Shown one piece after another: positions 1 to 7,841 of a stretch of DNA of 64,000 nucleotides. The notes beneath the pieces are model-generated. The model saw only the letters and a program-made list of their open reading frames with translations, was not told the DNA's origin and searched no databases. Numbering within the stretch: position 1 is the stretch's first letter; the number at the start of each line of letters is the position of its first letter. Source of the DNA: Streptomyces cirratus (GTDB lineage: Bacteria > Actinomycetota > Actinomycetes > Streptomycetales > Streptomycetaceae); assembly GCF_014650775.1 (NCBI RefSeq), contig NZ_BMVP01000003.1, positions 496,001-560,000 on the forward strand. The letters are read 5' to 3'. The position numbers and the translations under genes are program-made.

Positions 1-231
1 GGTCACGACACGACCGAGCCGCTCGGTGAACAGTGCTGCCAGTACCGTGGGCACCGGTTCGCGCGGGGTCTCCCCCATGTCGATCCAGCGCCGCACCCGC
101 GAGGTGTCGGTGGCCAGCTGGTGGTGGCCCATGGCGGCCGCCTGCCGGTTCACCATCCTCGCCAGTTCGCCCTTGGACCAGCCGGCCAGGCCGAACAGGT
201 CGTTCAGACGGGTGTTTGGACCTTTGCTCAC
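1..231 (-). CDS. Regulatory protein with HTH-like N-terminus, possibly NsdA-type (partial)
   Basis: The first 77 codons of a leftward gene are visible; the rest lies beyond the left edge. Translation from the GTG at 231 begins SKGPNTRLNDLFGLAGWSK and continues into a segment containing ATDTSRVRRWIDMGE, which looks like a small helix-turn-helix domain. This kind of N-terminus occurs in Streptomyces-specific regulators that carry TPR-like repeats downstream. I recall the differentiation regulator NsdA and its paralogues as similar, but cannot confirm it from 77 residues. The GTG is chosen because the frame starts cleanly there; a run of five G lies 7 to 11 bases upstream as a weak ribosome site. 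The gene is divergent from the phosphotransferase at 463. Confidence 0.55.
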   Translation of the reverse strand, partial: MSKGPNTRLNDLFGLAGWSKGELARMVNRQAAAMGHHQLATDTSRVRRWIDMGETPREPVPTVLAALFTERLGRVVT

Positions 232-290
232 GTCAAGCCCCCAGGTTCTCGGCTGAGTTGACAGTAGCCCGCCGTCAGGTGCCCAGCGAC

Positions 291-320
291 TATTCGCCAG
301 GGTTCGCCAGGGTCCGCCAG
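291..320. repeat. Three 10-bp direct repeats in a divergent promoter region
   Basis: The segment is built of three consecutive 10-mers: TATTCGCCAG, GGTTCGCCAG and GGTCCGCCAG. It lies in the 231-bp gap between the leftward regulator (start 231) and the phosphotransferase (start 463). One helical turn per unit suggests a multimeric protein binding site, but no regulator can be named. A TTGACA hexamer at 258-263 has no convincing -10 partner at normal spacing on the plus strand. Confidence 0.4.
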
Positions 321-462
321 ATGGTGTGCCACCCACGGCGGGGTGTCATGTAGGAATGCGCCTCCCCGACCCGGCCCCCGGCGGAACTCCCCAGGGTGAA
401 GTACGGGATCCGGCGGGGCGGCGTACGCAACTCGTCGGCGCACGAAGGGAACCGTAAACGCC

Positions 463-1587
463 ATGTACGCAGCAACGTCCTCCGTGTCCGCCCCGGTTCG
501 GCCGCACCGCACGCTCCAGGCGGGCGGCGGCCCCTACCTCGACCCCGGCCGGCCGGCCGCCCCGGCGCAGGGCGCCGTACGGGCCCGGCGGATGCCGGGG
601 ACCGGGGCCCAGCCGCCCAGCGGAAGAATCGACCTGTCCGGACCGCAGGGCGCCCAACTGCGCACGGCACTCGCCTCGGTGCAGCGCATCTGTCCGGAGT
701 TCGCGCCCGTACAGGTCCTGCGGCGCAGTGGCCGGTCGGTCCTCCTGGTGGGGACGACGGGGCGGATGACCGCCGTCGCGAAGGTATTACTGGACCACTC
801 GCCCGAGTGGCGCGAGCGGTACCGGCACGAAATAGCTGCGTACCGGGCGTTCGTCCGGCACCGTCCGCCGGTCCGGGTGCCCCGGCTGATCGCCGCCGAT
901 CCGGAGAACTGCGTCCTGGTCGTCGAGCGGATGGCGGGCCGGGTGGCGGCCCTGCAGCGGCATCCGGTGGAAGCTCCGCCGCGCGCCGACGTGCGGGCGG
1001 CGCTGGGGGCGGTGTGCCGGGTGAACCAGTGGCGGCCTTCGGCCGAGCTGTTCGGGCACCCGCTGGACTACACCCGGCGGATCGCACGCGACCACCAGCT
1101 CGGGATGCTGACCGACCGCGATTTCGGCGACCTCCAGAAACTGCTGCACGGGCTCAAGCTGGCCGGGACCCCGTGGCAGTTCAACCACGGTGACGCCCTG
1201 CTGTCGAACCTGCTGCTCTCCCCTGCCGGGCCCGTACTGCTCGACTGGGAGCACGCGGGCTGGTACCTGCCCGGCTACGACCTGGCCACGCTGTGGACGG
1301 TACTGGGCGACGCCCCGGCGGCGCGCGGCCAGATCAGCCGACTGGCGCAGCAGCAGGGGCCCGCGGTCAGGGACGCGTTCCTGGTGAACCTGATGCTGAT
1401 CCTGACCCGGGAGATCCGGATGTCCGAGACGGCGGTGCAGCGCTCGATGACGGCGACCGCCCCGATGCAGCCGCTGCCCGCGGGCGCCTTGTCCTCGGGT
1501 GAGGAGCAGCGGCTGCTGCTGCGCCGGCTGCACGACGACTGCGGGATGGCCCGCAGGGCGGTCCGCGCGGTGGTCGGCACCCGCTGA
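463..1587 (+). CDS. Aminoglycoside phosphotransferase-family protein with TTA codon
   Basis: A 374-residue protein of the APH/choline-kinase fold. The catalytic loop [13 protein letters not shown] has the HGD at residues 242-244, and LLDWEHAG gives the metal-binding aspartate near 261. The substrate is unknown; in Streptomyces such proteins are usually housekeeping or antibiotic-modifying kinases. The first about 65 residues are Pro/Gly/Ala-rich and probably disordered. The ATG at 463 follows a GAAGGGA ribosome site at 445-451. Codon 109 (787-789) is TTA, the only TTA I noticed in the window; in Streptomyces this rare leucine codon depends on the bldA tRNA, so full translation is probably tied to development. 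A strong hairpin follows the gene. Confidence 0.8.
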   Translation: MYAATSSVSAPVRPHRTLQAGGGPYLDPGRPAAPAQGAVRARRMPGTGAQPPSGRIDLSGPQGAQLRTALASVQRICPEFAPVQVLRRSGRSVLLVGTTGRMTAVAKVLLDHSPEWRERYRHEIAAYRAFVRHRPPVRVPRLIAADPENCVLVVERMAGRVAALQRHPVEAPPRADVRAALGAVCRVNQWRPSAELFGHPLDYTRRIARDHQLGMLTDRDFGDLQKLLHGLKLAGTPWQFNHGDALLSNLLLSPAGPVLLDWEHAGWYLPGYDLATLWTVLGDAPAARGQISRLAQQQGPAVRDAFLVNLMLILTREIRMSETAVQRSMTATAPMQPLPAGALSSGEEQRLLLRRLHDDCGMARRAVRAVVGTR

Positions 1588-1604
1588 CACGCCGTCCCCC
1601 GTAC

Positions 1605-1641
1605 GCGAGGCCCCGTGGCTCCCACCGCCACGGGGTCTCGC
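1605..1641 (+). terminator. Hairpin terminator after the phosphotransferase gene
   Basis: Arms 1605-1619 (GCGAGGCCCCGTGGC) and 1627-1641 (GCCACGGGGTCTCGC) form a 15-bp stem with one G:U pair and a 7-base loop. It lies 18 bp after the stop codon. There is no long U tract, as is usual for Streptomyces terminators. Confidence 0.8.
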
Positions 1642-1696
1642 TTCGGCGCGCACCGGGGCGGCGGTGTCGGATGCCTTGACATCACATGATCCTGCG

Positions 1697-1721
1697 AACA
1701 GGTTTCTGACTAGGCATCAGA
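1697..1721. promoter_or_regulatory. Palindromic operator site 1 upstream of kstD-like gene
   Basis: The 15-mer CTGACTAGGCATCAG (1706-1720) is a dyad of the form CTGA-N7-TCAG, preceded by TTT and followed by A. Two further copies of the same pattern occur at 10458-10472 and 20211-20225, each next to lipid or steroid genes. Immediately left and partly overlapping is AACAGGTT (1697-1704), the core of a KstR-like half-palindrome but with non-matching flanks. A TTGACA lies at 1677-1682 without a good -10 at normal spacing. The site sits 45 bp upstream of the kstD-like start codon, as expected for a TetR-type operator. Confidence 0.65.
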
Positions 1722-1765
1722 CGTGCCGGAGCCGCCGCCCCGCCCTCACTCCCCCGGAGCCCGCC

Positions 1766-3562
1766 ATGTCCGCACGGTCCGATCACGCACGCGCTCCCTT
1801 CCCCGCCCGCCGGACGGTCCTCGCCGGCACCGGAGCCGGGGTGCTCGCCGCGACCGTACTGCCCGCCACAGCCGCGCGGGCCTCGGCCGACGCGGCCCAG
1901 GGCGGGGCCCCGCTCGGCGAGTACGACGTGGTCGTGGTCGGGTCTGGGGCGTCCGGGATGACCGCCGCGCTCACCGCCGCCAAGCGGGGGCTGAGCGTGC
2001 TGGTGGTGGAGAAGGCCCCCACGTTCGGCGGCTCGGCGGCCCGCTCCGGCGCCGGGATCTGGCTGCCGAACAACTCCGTCATCCTCGGGGCCGGGGTTCC
2101 GGACACCCCCGAGAAAGCCGCGGCGTACCTGGCGGCGGTGGTGGGTCCCGACGTACCGGCCGAGCGGCAGCGGGCGTTCCTCGCCAACGGGCCCCGGATG
2201 CTGGACTTCGTCATGGCCAACAGCCCGTTGAGGTTCCGCTTCATGGACGGCTACAGCGACTACTACCCGAACCTGCCCGGCGGTCTGCCGAACGGGCGCT
2301 CCATCGAGCCCGACCAGATCGACGGGAACGTCCTCGGCGCCGAACTCGGCCGGCTCAACCCGGCGTACATGCCGGTGCCCGCCGGGATGGTGGTGTTCAG
2401 CCAGGACTACAAGTGGCTCAACCTCGCGGCGGTCACCGCGAAGGGACTGGCGGTGTCCACCGAGTGCCTGGCGCGCGGCACGAAGGCGGCACTGCGCGGG
2501 GAGAAGCCGCTGACCATGGGGCAGGCGCTGGCCGCCGGGCTGCGGGCGGGCCTGATGCGGGCGGGGGTGCCGGTGTGGCTGAACAGCCCGCTGGTGGATC
2601 TGGTCCAGGAGGGCGGGGCGGTCACCGGGGTGGTGGTGGAGAACGAGGGCTCCCGGGGCGTCGTGCGGGCCCGCAAGGGCGTGATCATCGGATCCGGCGG
2701 CTTCGAGCACAACGCGGCGATGCGGGCGCAGTACCAGCAGCAGCCGATCGGCACCGAGTGGTCGGTGGGGGCGAAGGAGAACACGGGCGACGGCATCCGG
2801 GCGGGCCAGCGGGCGGGGGCCGCGCTCGCGCTGATGGAGGACGCCTGGTGGGGGCCGTCGATCCCGCTGCCCGGCGAGCCCTACTTCTGCCTGGCGGAGC
2901 GGACTCTTCCGGGCGGACTGATGGTGAACGCGAACGGCACCCGGTTCGTGAACGAGGCGGCTCCGTACAGCGACGTGGTGCACGTGATGTACGAGAAGGA
3001 CCGGGGCGCGAGCGGCTCGCACATTCCGGCCTGGCTGATCGTGGACCAGAACTACCGCAACAGGTACCTCTTCAAGGACATCCTGCCGACGCTGGCCTTC
3101 CCCGACGCGTGGTACGAGGCGGGGGCCGCGAAGAAGGCGTGGACCTGGGACGCGCTCGCCGGGCAGATCGGGGTGCCGGCCGCGGCGCTGCGGGCGACGC
3201 TGGGCCGCTTCAACGCGCAGGCGTGGAACGGGTCCGACCCGGACTTCCACCGCGGTGACACGGCGTACGACCACTACTACACCGACCCGAACGTCCAGCC
3301 GAACTCCTGCCTGGCGCCGGTCTGGGTGCCGCCGTTCTACGCCTTCAAGATCGTGCCGGGGGATCTGGGCACGAAGGGCGGCATCGTGACGGACGCCCGG
3401 GCGCGGGCGCTGCGGGCGGACGGATCGGTGATCCGGGGCCTGTGGGCGGCGGGCAACGCCAGTGCGGCGGTGATGGGCCACAGCTACGCGGGAGCCGGCT
3501 CGACGATCGGCCCGGCGATGACGTTCGGCTACGTGGCGGCGAACGACATCGCGGACGCGTAG
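1766..3562 (+). CDS. kstD: 3-ketosteroid delta1-dehydrogenase (KstD-like) with Tat signal
   Basis: A 598-residue FAD flavoprotein. KstD inserts the C1-C2 double bond into ring A of 3-ketosteroids, a step before ring opening. The FAD site YDVVVVGSGASGM is at 53-65. Tyrosines matching the KstD catalytic set are present: GYSDYY (163-167), NEAAPY (Tyr401) and HSYAGAG (Tyr574, Gly578); the end GPAMTFGYVAA is typical. Unlike usual cytoplasmic KstDs of about 510-565 residues it has an N-terminal extension with ARRTVLAGTG at 14-23 and a hydrophobic stretch ending in ATAARA, a twin-arginine signal. The ATG at 1766 is preceded by GGAG 6 bases upstream. Export with bound FAD would be unusual but fits the Tat route. 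A fumarate-reductase/KstD paralogue of other specificity is the alternative. Confidence 0.85.
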   Translation: MSARSDHARAPFPARRTVLAGTGAGVLAATVLPATAARASADAAQGGAPLGEYDVVVVGSGASGMTAALTAAKRGLSVLVVEKAPTFGGSAARSGAGIWLPNNSVILGAGVPDTPEKAAAYLAAVVGPDVPAERQRAFLANGPRMLDFVMANSPLRFRFMDGYSDYYPNLPGGLPNGRSIEPDQIDGNVLGAELGRLNPAYMPVPAGMVVFSQDYKWLNLAAVTAKGLAVSTECLARGTKAALRGEKPLTMGQALAAGLRAGLMRAGVPVWLNSPLVDLVQEGGAVTGVVVENEGSRGVVRARKGVIIGSGGFEHNAAMRAQYQQQPIGTEWSVGAKENTGDGIRAGQRAGAALALMEDAWWGPSIPLPGEPYFCLAERTLPGGLMVNANGTRFVNEAAPYSDVVHVMYEKDRGASGSHIPAWLIVDQNYRNRYLFKDILPTLAFPDAWYEAGAAKKAWTWDALAGQIGVPAAALRATLGRFNAQAWNGSDPDFHRGDTAYDHYYTDPNVQPNSCLAPVWVPPFYAFKIVPGDLGTKGGIVTDARARALRADGSVIRGLWAAGNASAAVMGHSYAGAGSTIGPAMTFGYVAANDIADA

Positions 3563-3586
3563 GCGGCGGTCCTGCGCCGAGCGGGC

Positions 3587-4087
3587 CTAGCCCTGCTGGA
3601 AGAGCTCGGCCGGGAGGGGCTTGAGCAGGGCGTACAGGTCATCGGTGATGGGGCGGTCCCAGCTGGCGATGGTGACCAGCACGTTGTCGCTGCGGTCGAA
3701 CTGCACGCAGCTGATGCGGCCCTCGGAGAGCTTGACCTTGCGCACGATGAGGAGGTTGTCGCCCTGCATGACGGGGCAGTCCTCGACCCCGGTGACCTCG
3801 ACCTCCTCGTCGTTCTCCAGGGCGTCCAGGAGCTGGGCCACCTCGAAGGGGACCTGCTTGTCGGCGAGCTCCCGGGCCGGTGAGCCCTCGGGGAGGTTGC
3901 CGATGATCATCGCGGGGCCGCGGCCGCCGAAGAGGTCGTAGCGCAGGAAGACACCCTGGCAGCTGCCGTCGGGCGCGGGGAGCAACCCGGCCCCGAGGTT
4001 GCCCGGCCAGTCCCCCGGGTCCATGGCCAGGACGTCGAAGTCCGGGCCGGCGGGTGTGGCGGCGCGGTGGCGGCGGAGGAAGGACAT
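3587..4087 (-). CDS. Conserved Streptomyces hypothetical protein, 166 aa
   Basis: A 166-residue soluble protein that I recognise only as a conserved streptomycete hypothetical. It begins MSFLRRHRAATPAGPDFD and ends LLKPLPAELFQQG. The centre is acidic (ALENDEEVEVTGVED), and the second half has alternating hydrophobic residues suggestive of beta-strands. There is no signal peptide, membrane segment or recognised catalytic motif. The ATG at 4087 fits the onset of coherent sequence; an in-frame open extension further upstream is low-complexity and was not used. The gene is convergent with the kstD-like gene, with 24 bp between the stop codons. Confidence 0.75.
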   Translation of the reverse strand: MSFLRRHRAATPAGPDFDVLAMDPGDWPGNLGAGLLPAPDGSCQGVFLRYDLFGGRGPAMIIGNLPEGSPARELADKQVPFEVAQLLDALENDEEVEVTGVEDCPVMQGDNLLIVRKVKLSEGRISCVQFDRSDNVLVTIASWDRPITDDLYALLKPLPAELFQQG

Positions 4088-4176
4088 GCCGCCATGGTAC
4101 GTGGCCGGGCGCGTTTTCCGGGCCGGGGGCCCGCTTCCGCGCCGGTGCCCCGGGGGCCGGCGGCGGTGGCGGCCTC

Positions 4177-4503
4177 CTACACCGGCGGGACCAGCGTGAA
4201 GTAGTGGTCGAGGCGGCCGGGGTCGCCGGTGGGGAACGGCGTCGGCCGCGACCCGGGCGTCGCGGCGCCCTCGGCGAACCAGTCGATCAGCGGTGCGGGG
4301 ACCGGATCGAGCGTCGGGGTCCGGTCCGGTCCGGCCTCGGCCACGCGGCCAGGGCCGCCGGGTCGCAGGGGAGCCCGTGGGGGGGGACGGGTCCGAGGGT
4401 CGGGCGCCTCGGTGAGCCGATGCCGCAGGACGTGCGCGAGGCGGTGTACGCCGCCCGGGTGCCCTACGCGGCCGGAAACCGGCCGACCGGGGCAGGAGGG
4501 CAC
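4177..4503 (-). pseudogene. Possible decayed gene, C-terminal fragment
   Basis: Bases 4088-4688 contain no convincing intact gene. On the minus strand, the stretch ending at 4177 reads like a real C-terminus (PLIDWFAEGAATPGSRPTPF followed by DPGRLDHYFTLVPPV). Just upstream, coherent sequence (CDPAALAAW) appears to move to another frame around 4330-4370. This suggests a frameshifted remnant of an unidentified protein. No ribosome site or start could be chosen. It may alternatively be a short orphan ORF. Confidence 0.25.
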
Positions 4504-4688
4504 CCGGGGCGCCCGGCCACCGGGCTCGACCGCCCGGCGGGCGGCCTTCTCGCATGCCCGCGCCGGCGCGTCGACAGGCTAGCCGTGTGATCTCGCCCAT
4601 GCGGACACGCGGCCCGCTCGCCGCGCGGATTCCGACCCCCCTTTGCTGCGGGCGAGAGCCTCCGGCGCGCCCCGGCGGCAGGGCGCCG

Positions 4689-5156
4689 TCACGTGCCCTC
4701 GTAGAGTCGCCGGTGCCACCACGGGAGCGGGCGTCCGGACCGGTCGCGTCCCACGGGTACCGCTGCGGGGTCGGGAAGGGTGCGACGGCAGAACTCGGCG
4801 TCCAGGGTGCGCAGTACGCGTCCGAGGGCGGACCGCGCGCCGGGCGGCAGCCCGCGGTACAGGTCGGCCAGTTGGTCGCGGACCACGGCGACGTCGTCCA
4901 GGGCGCACCCGGGGCAGGCCGGACAGGTCGAGCGTGCCGGCCGGAGCCGGTCGCCGGGGCGGTCCAGGAATGCGCGGTACAGCGCGAGCCGGACGGCGAG
5001 GCCGGGGGCGCGGCCGCGCAGCAGGTGGTGGATCAGCGCGCTCTCATCCGGTGAGAGCCGGTCCAGGGGTGGTAGTTCACGGGTCCACTCGGGTGGGCGG
5101 CGGCCGTCGAACGGCCCTCGTCGGGCGCGCAGGGCGCCGGGACGGTTACGCGGCAC
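4689..5156 (-). CDS. Hypothetical protein with CPACPGC cysteine cluster
   Basis: A 155-residue protein of unknown function. It starts with basic residues, has a helical middle (ESALIHHLLRGRAPGLAVRL) and then TCPACPGCALDD, a three-cysteine knot that could bind metal. It ends RPLPWWHRRLYEGT. The start is the GTG at 5156, because the frame is closed 21 bp further upstream by a stop and no ATG lies between; GAAAG precedes it by a few bases. It is transcribed in the same direction as the DUF397 gene upstream. I do not recognise a family. Confidence 0.65.
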   Translation of the reverse strand: MPRNRPGALRARRGPFDGRRPPEWTRELPPLDRLSPDESALIHHLLRGRAPGLAVRLALYRAFLDRPGDRLRPARSTCPACPGCALDDVAVVRDQLADLYRGLPPGARSALGRVLRTLDAEFCRRTLPDPAAVPVGRDRSGRPLPWWHRRLYEGT

Positions 5157-5266
5157 CGCGCTTTCGGTGGTTGATCGTCATGGTGGCCATGATGGCAGAA
5201 CGGGGCCGCTGCCGCAGGGCACCGGGCGGCGGCTTCGCGCCCGGTGGCCGCGGACCGCGCGGGACG

Positions 5267-5506
5267 TCAGGTCAGGTCGAACTCGCCGCCCCGGGCGTCC
5301 AGGACGAACTTGCGCCACTCGTCGGGCGCGAAGATCAGCGGGGGGCTGTCCGGACGCTCGCTGTTGCGCATCGCGATGAACCCCTCCACGAAGGCGATCT
5401 GGACGTCCCCGGCTCCCCGGCTGCTCGACCGCCAGTGCGCCCCGCTGAGATCCAGATCCGGCTTTCCCCAGCCTGCGGGGGCCTGCGAAGTCATGCTCTC
5501 GGCCAC
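5267..5506 (-). CDS. DUF397 domain protein
   Basis: A 79-residue DUF397 protein with the family hallmarks WRSSSRGAGDVQIAFVEG near the middle and FAPDEWRKFVLDARGGEF at the end. Members are actinobacterial small proteins usually paired with an XRE-type regulator, often in developmental control circuits. The GTG at 5506 is preferred over the ATG four codons later because GGAGGAG stands 6 bases before it. No XRE partner is adjacent; the flanking genes are the hypothetical at 4689-5156 and the Ltp3-like gene upstream at 5593-6774. Confidence 0.85.
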   Translation of the reverse strand: MAESMTSQAPAGWGKPDLDLSGAHWRSSSRGAGDVQIAFVEGFIAMRNSERPDSPPLIFAPDEWRKFVLDARGGEFDLT

Positions 5507-5592
5507 GTGCGTGCTCCTCCCGGTACGTCGTCCGAGGGCCAGATTAACCACGCGGGCGGGCGCCGCACAGGCCACACCCGCCCGCCCGGCGT

Positions 5593-6774
5593 TCAGGACG
5601 TGGGTGGTTCGGCCCCCACCAGCCACATCGCGAAGAACTGGGCGCCGCCACCGTACGCGTGCCCGAGGGCGCGGCGGGCGTCCGCGATCTGGTGTTCCCC
5701 TGCCCGGCCGCGTACTTGGAGCGCCGCCTCGGCGAAGCGGATCATGCCGGAGGCGCCGATGGGGTTGGTCGACAGGACACCGCCGGACGGGTTGACGGGC
5801 AGGTCGCCATCGAGTTCCGTGACCCCGGCCTCGGTGAGTTTCCAGCCCTCCCCCTCCTCGGCGAAGCCCAGGTTCTCCAGCCACATCGGCTCGTACCAGG
5901 AGAACGGTACGTACATCTCCACCGCGTCGATCTCCCGGCGCGGGTCGGTGATCCCCGCCTGCCGGTACACGTCGGCCGCGCAGTCCTTGCCCGCCTGCGG
6001 GGACACGAAGTCCTTGCCGGCGAAGAGGGTCGGCTCGCTGCGCATCGCGCCGCCGTGCACCCACGCCGGCGGCCGGGGCGAACGGGCCGCGCCGGCCCGG
6101 TCGGTGAGGACCATCGCGCAGGCCCCGTCGGAGGAGGGGCAGGTCTCCGAGTACCGGATCGGGTCCCACAGCATCGGGGAGGCCTGCACCTTCTCCAGGG
6201 TGATGTCGTGCTCGTGCAGGTGGGCGTACGGGTTCTTCAGCGCGTTGCGCCGGTCCTTGTACGCGACGAGCGAACCCACCGTGTCGGGCGCGCCGGTGCG
6301 CCGCATGTACGCGCGTACGTGCGGCGCGAAGAACCCGCCCGCCCCGGCCAGCAGGGGCTGCTGGAAGGGCACCGGCAGCGAGAGGCCCCACATGGCGTTG
6401 GACTCGGACTGTTTTTCGAAGGCCAGGGTCAAGACGGTGCGGTGTACGCGGGCCGCCACCAGGTTGGCGGCGACGAGCGCGGTGGACCCGCCGACGGACC
6501 CGGCCGTGTGGACGCGGAGCATCGGCTTTCCGACCGCGCCGAGGGCGTCCGCCAGGTACAGCTCGGGCATCATCACCCCCTCGAAGAAGTCGGGGGCCTT
6601 GCCGATGACGACGGCGTCGACGTCCGCCCAGGTCAGCTCGGCGTCGGCGAGGGCGCGTACCGCTGCTTCGCGGACCAGTCCGGCGATGGACACGTCGTGG
6701 CGGGCGGCGACGTGCTTGGTCTGGCCGACGCCGACGACGGCCACGCACTCCTTCGATGTCGCGGCCTTGCTCAT
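5593..6774 (-). CDS. ltp3: SCP-x/thiolase-fold lipid-transfer protein, Ltp3-like
   Basis: A 393-residue thiolase-superfamily protein close in length and pattern to mycobacterial Ltp3 (about 394 aa). Family segments include VAVVGVGQTKHVAA at the N-terminus and a C-terminal core PVNPSGGVLSTNPIGASGM. Where true thiolases carry the nucleophilic cysteine, this protein reads HTAGSVGGSTAL, with no cysteine, so it is more likely a retro-aldolase of the Ltp2/Sal type than a thiolase. In actinobacteria Ltp3 and Ltp4 serve removal of C24-branched sterol side chains. Its ATG overlaps the stop of the Ltp4-like gene by 4 bp (ATGA), so it is the third gene of a coupled DUF35-ltp4-ltp3 operon. Confidence 0.85.
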   Translation of the reverse strand: MSKAATSKECVAVVGVGQTKHVAARHDVSIAGLVREAAVRALADAELTWADVDAVVIGKAPDFFEGVMMPELYLADALGAVGKPMLRVHTAGSVGGSTALVAANLVAARVHRTVLTLAFEKQSESNAMWGLSLPVPFQQPLLAGAGGFFAPHVRAYMRRTGAPDTVGSLVAYKDRRNALKNPYAHLHEHDITLEKVQASPMLWDPIRYSETCPSSDGACAMVLTDRAGAARSPRPPAWVHGGAMRSEPTLFAGKDFVSPQAGKDCAADVYRQAGITDPRREIDAVEMYVPFSWYEPMWLENLGFAEEGEGWKLTEAGVTELDGDLPVNPSGGVLSTNPIGASGMIRFAEAALQVRGRAGEHQIADARRALGHAYGGGAQFFAMWLVGAEPPTS

Positions 6775-7841
6775 GCTCGGTCCCCTTCCAGGACGGCGAC
6801 CAGGTTCTGCTGGAGGCAGGGGCCGGAGGTGGCGTGCGCGACGGCCCGGTCGGACTCGCGGCGGTGGATGCGTGCGGCGGCCTCGCCGATGCGGATCAGG
6901 CCTGCGGCCATGACGGGGTTGGCGGCGAGGGCCCCGCCGGACCGGTTGACGGCCACGCCCTCGTCGAGCCCGAGCGCCTTGCGGAGCACGACCTCCTGGG
7001 AGGAGAAGGGGGCGTGCAGCTCCGCCGTGTCCACCGGCGCCTCGAAGAGGCCCGCGTGTTCGGCGGCGATGCGGGTCGAGGGCGAGTCGGTGAGGTCGCG
7101 CAGTCCCAGGGCGTGCGCTTCGATCCGGTGGTCGATTCCGGTGATCCAGGCGGGCCGCTCGCACAGCCGGCGGGCGGTGTCTCCCGCCGCCAGGACGACT
7201 GCGGCGGCGCCGTCGCCGATGGGCGGGCAGTCGCCGGTGCGCAGGGGCCGGACCTGGTAGTCGCCTTGCGGGACGGCGCCGGTGAGCTGGGCGTGCGGGT
7301 TGCCGGTCCGGGCGGAGGCCCGGCTGCGGGCGCCGATGGCGGCGAGGGCGGGCTCGTCGGTCTCGCCCGCGTCGATCAGCGCCTGGGCCTGGAGGGCGGC
7401 CAGGGCGACGGAGTCGGGCCAGAGGGGGGCGAGGTAGTAGGGGTCGAGCTGGCGGGTGAGGACGTCGCGTACCGGTCCGGGGGAGGACTTCCCGTACGCG
7501 TAGACGAGCGCGGTGTCGGCCTCTCCGGTCTGGATCTTGACCCAGGCCTCGTAGAGGGCCCAGGCGCCGTCCATCTCGACGTGGGACTCGGAGATGGGCG
7601 GCCATGCGCCGACGCCGTCGAGGGTCATCGTGAAGGAGAAGGCCCTGCCTGCCAGGTAGTCGCTGGAACCGGAGCAGGTGAAGCCGATCTCGCCGGCCTT
7701 GAGACCGGTCCGGGCCAGCACTTGGTGGAGGACCGGCATGACCATCTCGACTTCGCTGAGTTCGTCGGTGCGGCGCCGGTGGTCGCTCTGTGCGAAGGCG
7801 ACGACCGCGACCTCGCGGGCGTACCTGGGAGTCCTGGCCAT
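6771..7841 (-). CDS. ltp4: SCP-x/thiolase-fold lipid-transfer protein, Ltp4-like
   Basis: A 356-residue thiolase-fold protein matching mycobacterial Ltp4 in size (about 354 aa) and gene position. It has GFTCSGSSDYLAGRAFSF near residue 55, SHVEMDGAWALYEA in place of the thiolase cysteine loop, and the family end GPCLQQNLVAVLEGDRA. The missing nucleophilic cysteine argues for aldol-type cleavage of a beta-hydroxyacyl-CoA side chain, probably in complex with the Ltp3-like protein and/or the zinc-ribbon DUF35 partner. The start ATG shares one base with the DUF35 stop (TGATG) and its own stop overlaps the ltp3 start, which implies translational coupling. Mycobacterium tuberculosis has the same order Rv3521-ltp4-ltp3. 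Confidence 0.83.
   Translation of the reverse strand: MARTPRYAREVAVVAFAQSDHRRRTDELSEVEMVMPVLHQVLARTGLKAGEIGFTCSGSSDYLAGRAFSFTMTLDGVGAWPPISESHVEMDGAWALYEAWVKIQTGEADTALVYAYGKSSPGPVRDVLTRQLDPYYLAPLWPDSVALAALQAQALIDAGETDEPALAAIGARSRASARTGNPHAQLTGAVPQGDYQVRPLRTGDCPPIGDGAAAVVLAAGDTARRLCERPAWITGIDHRIEAHALGLRDLTDSPSTRIAAEHAGLFEAPVDTAELHAPFSSQEVVLRKALGLDEGVAVNRSGGALAANPVMAAGLIRIGEAAARIHRRESDRAVAHATSGPCLQQNLVAVLEGDRA

Noticed and set aside
1677..1716. A standard -35/-10 promoter (TTGACA ... TAGGCA) for kstD
   Set aside because: The spacing is 28 bp, far outside the usual 16-19, so only the operator was kept.
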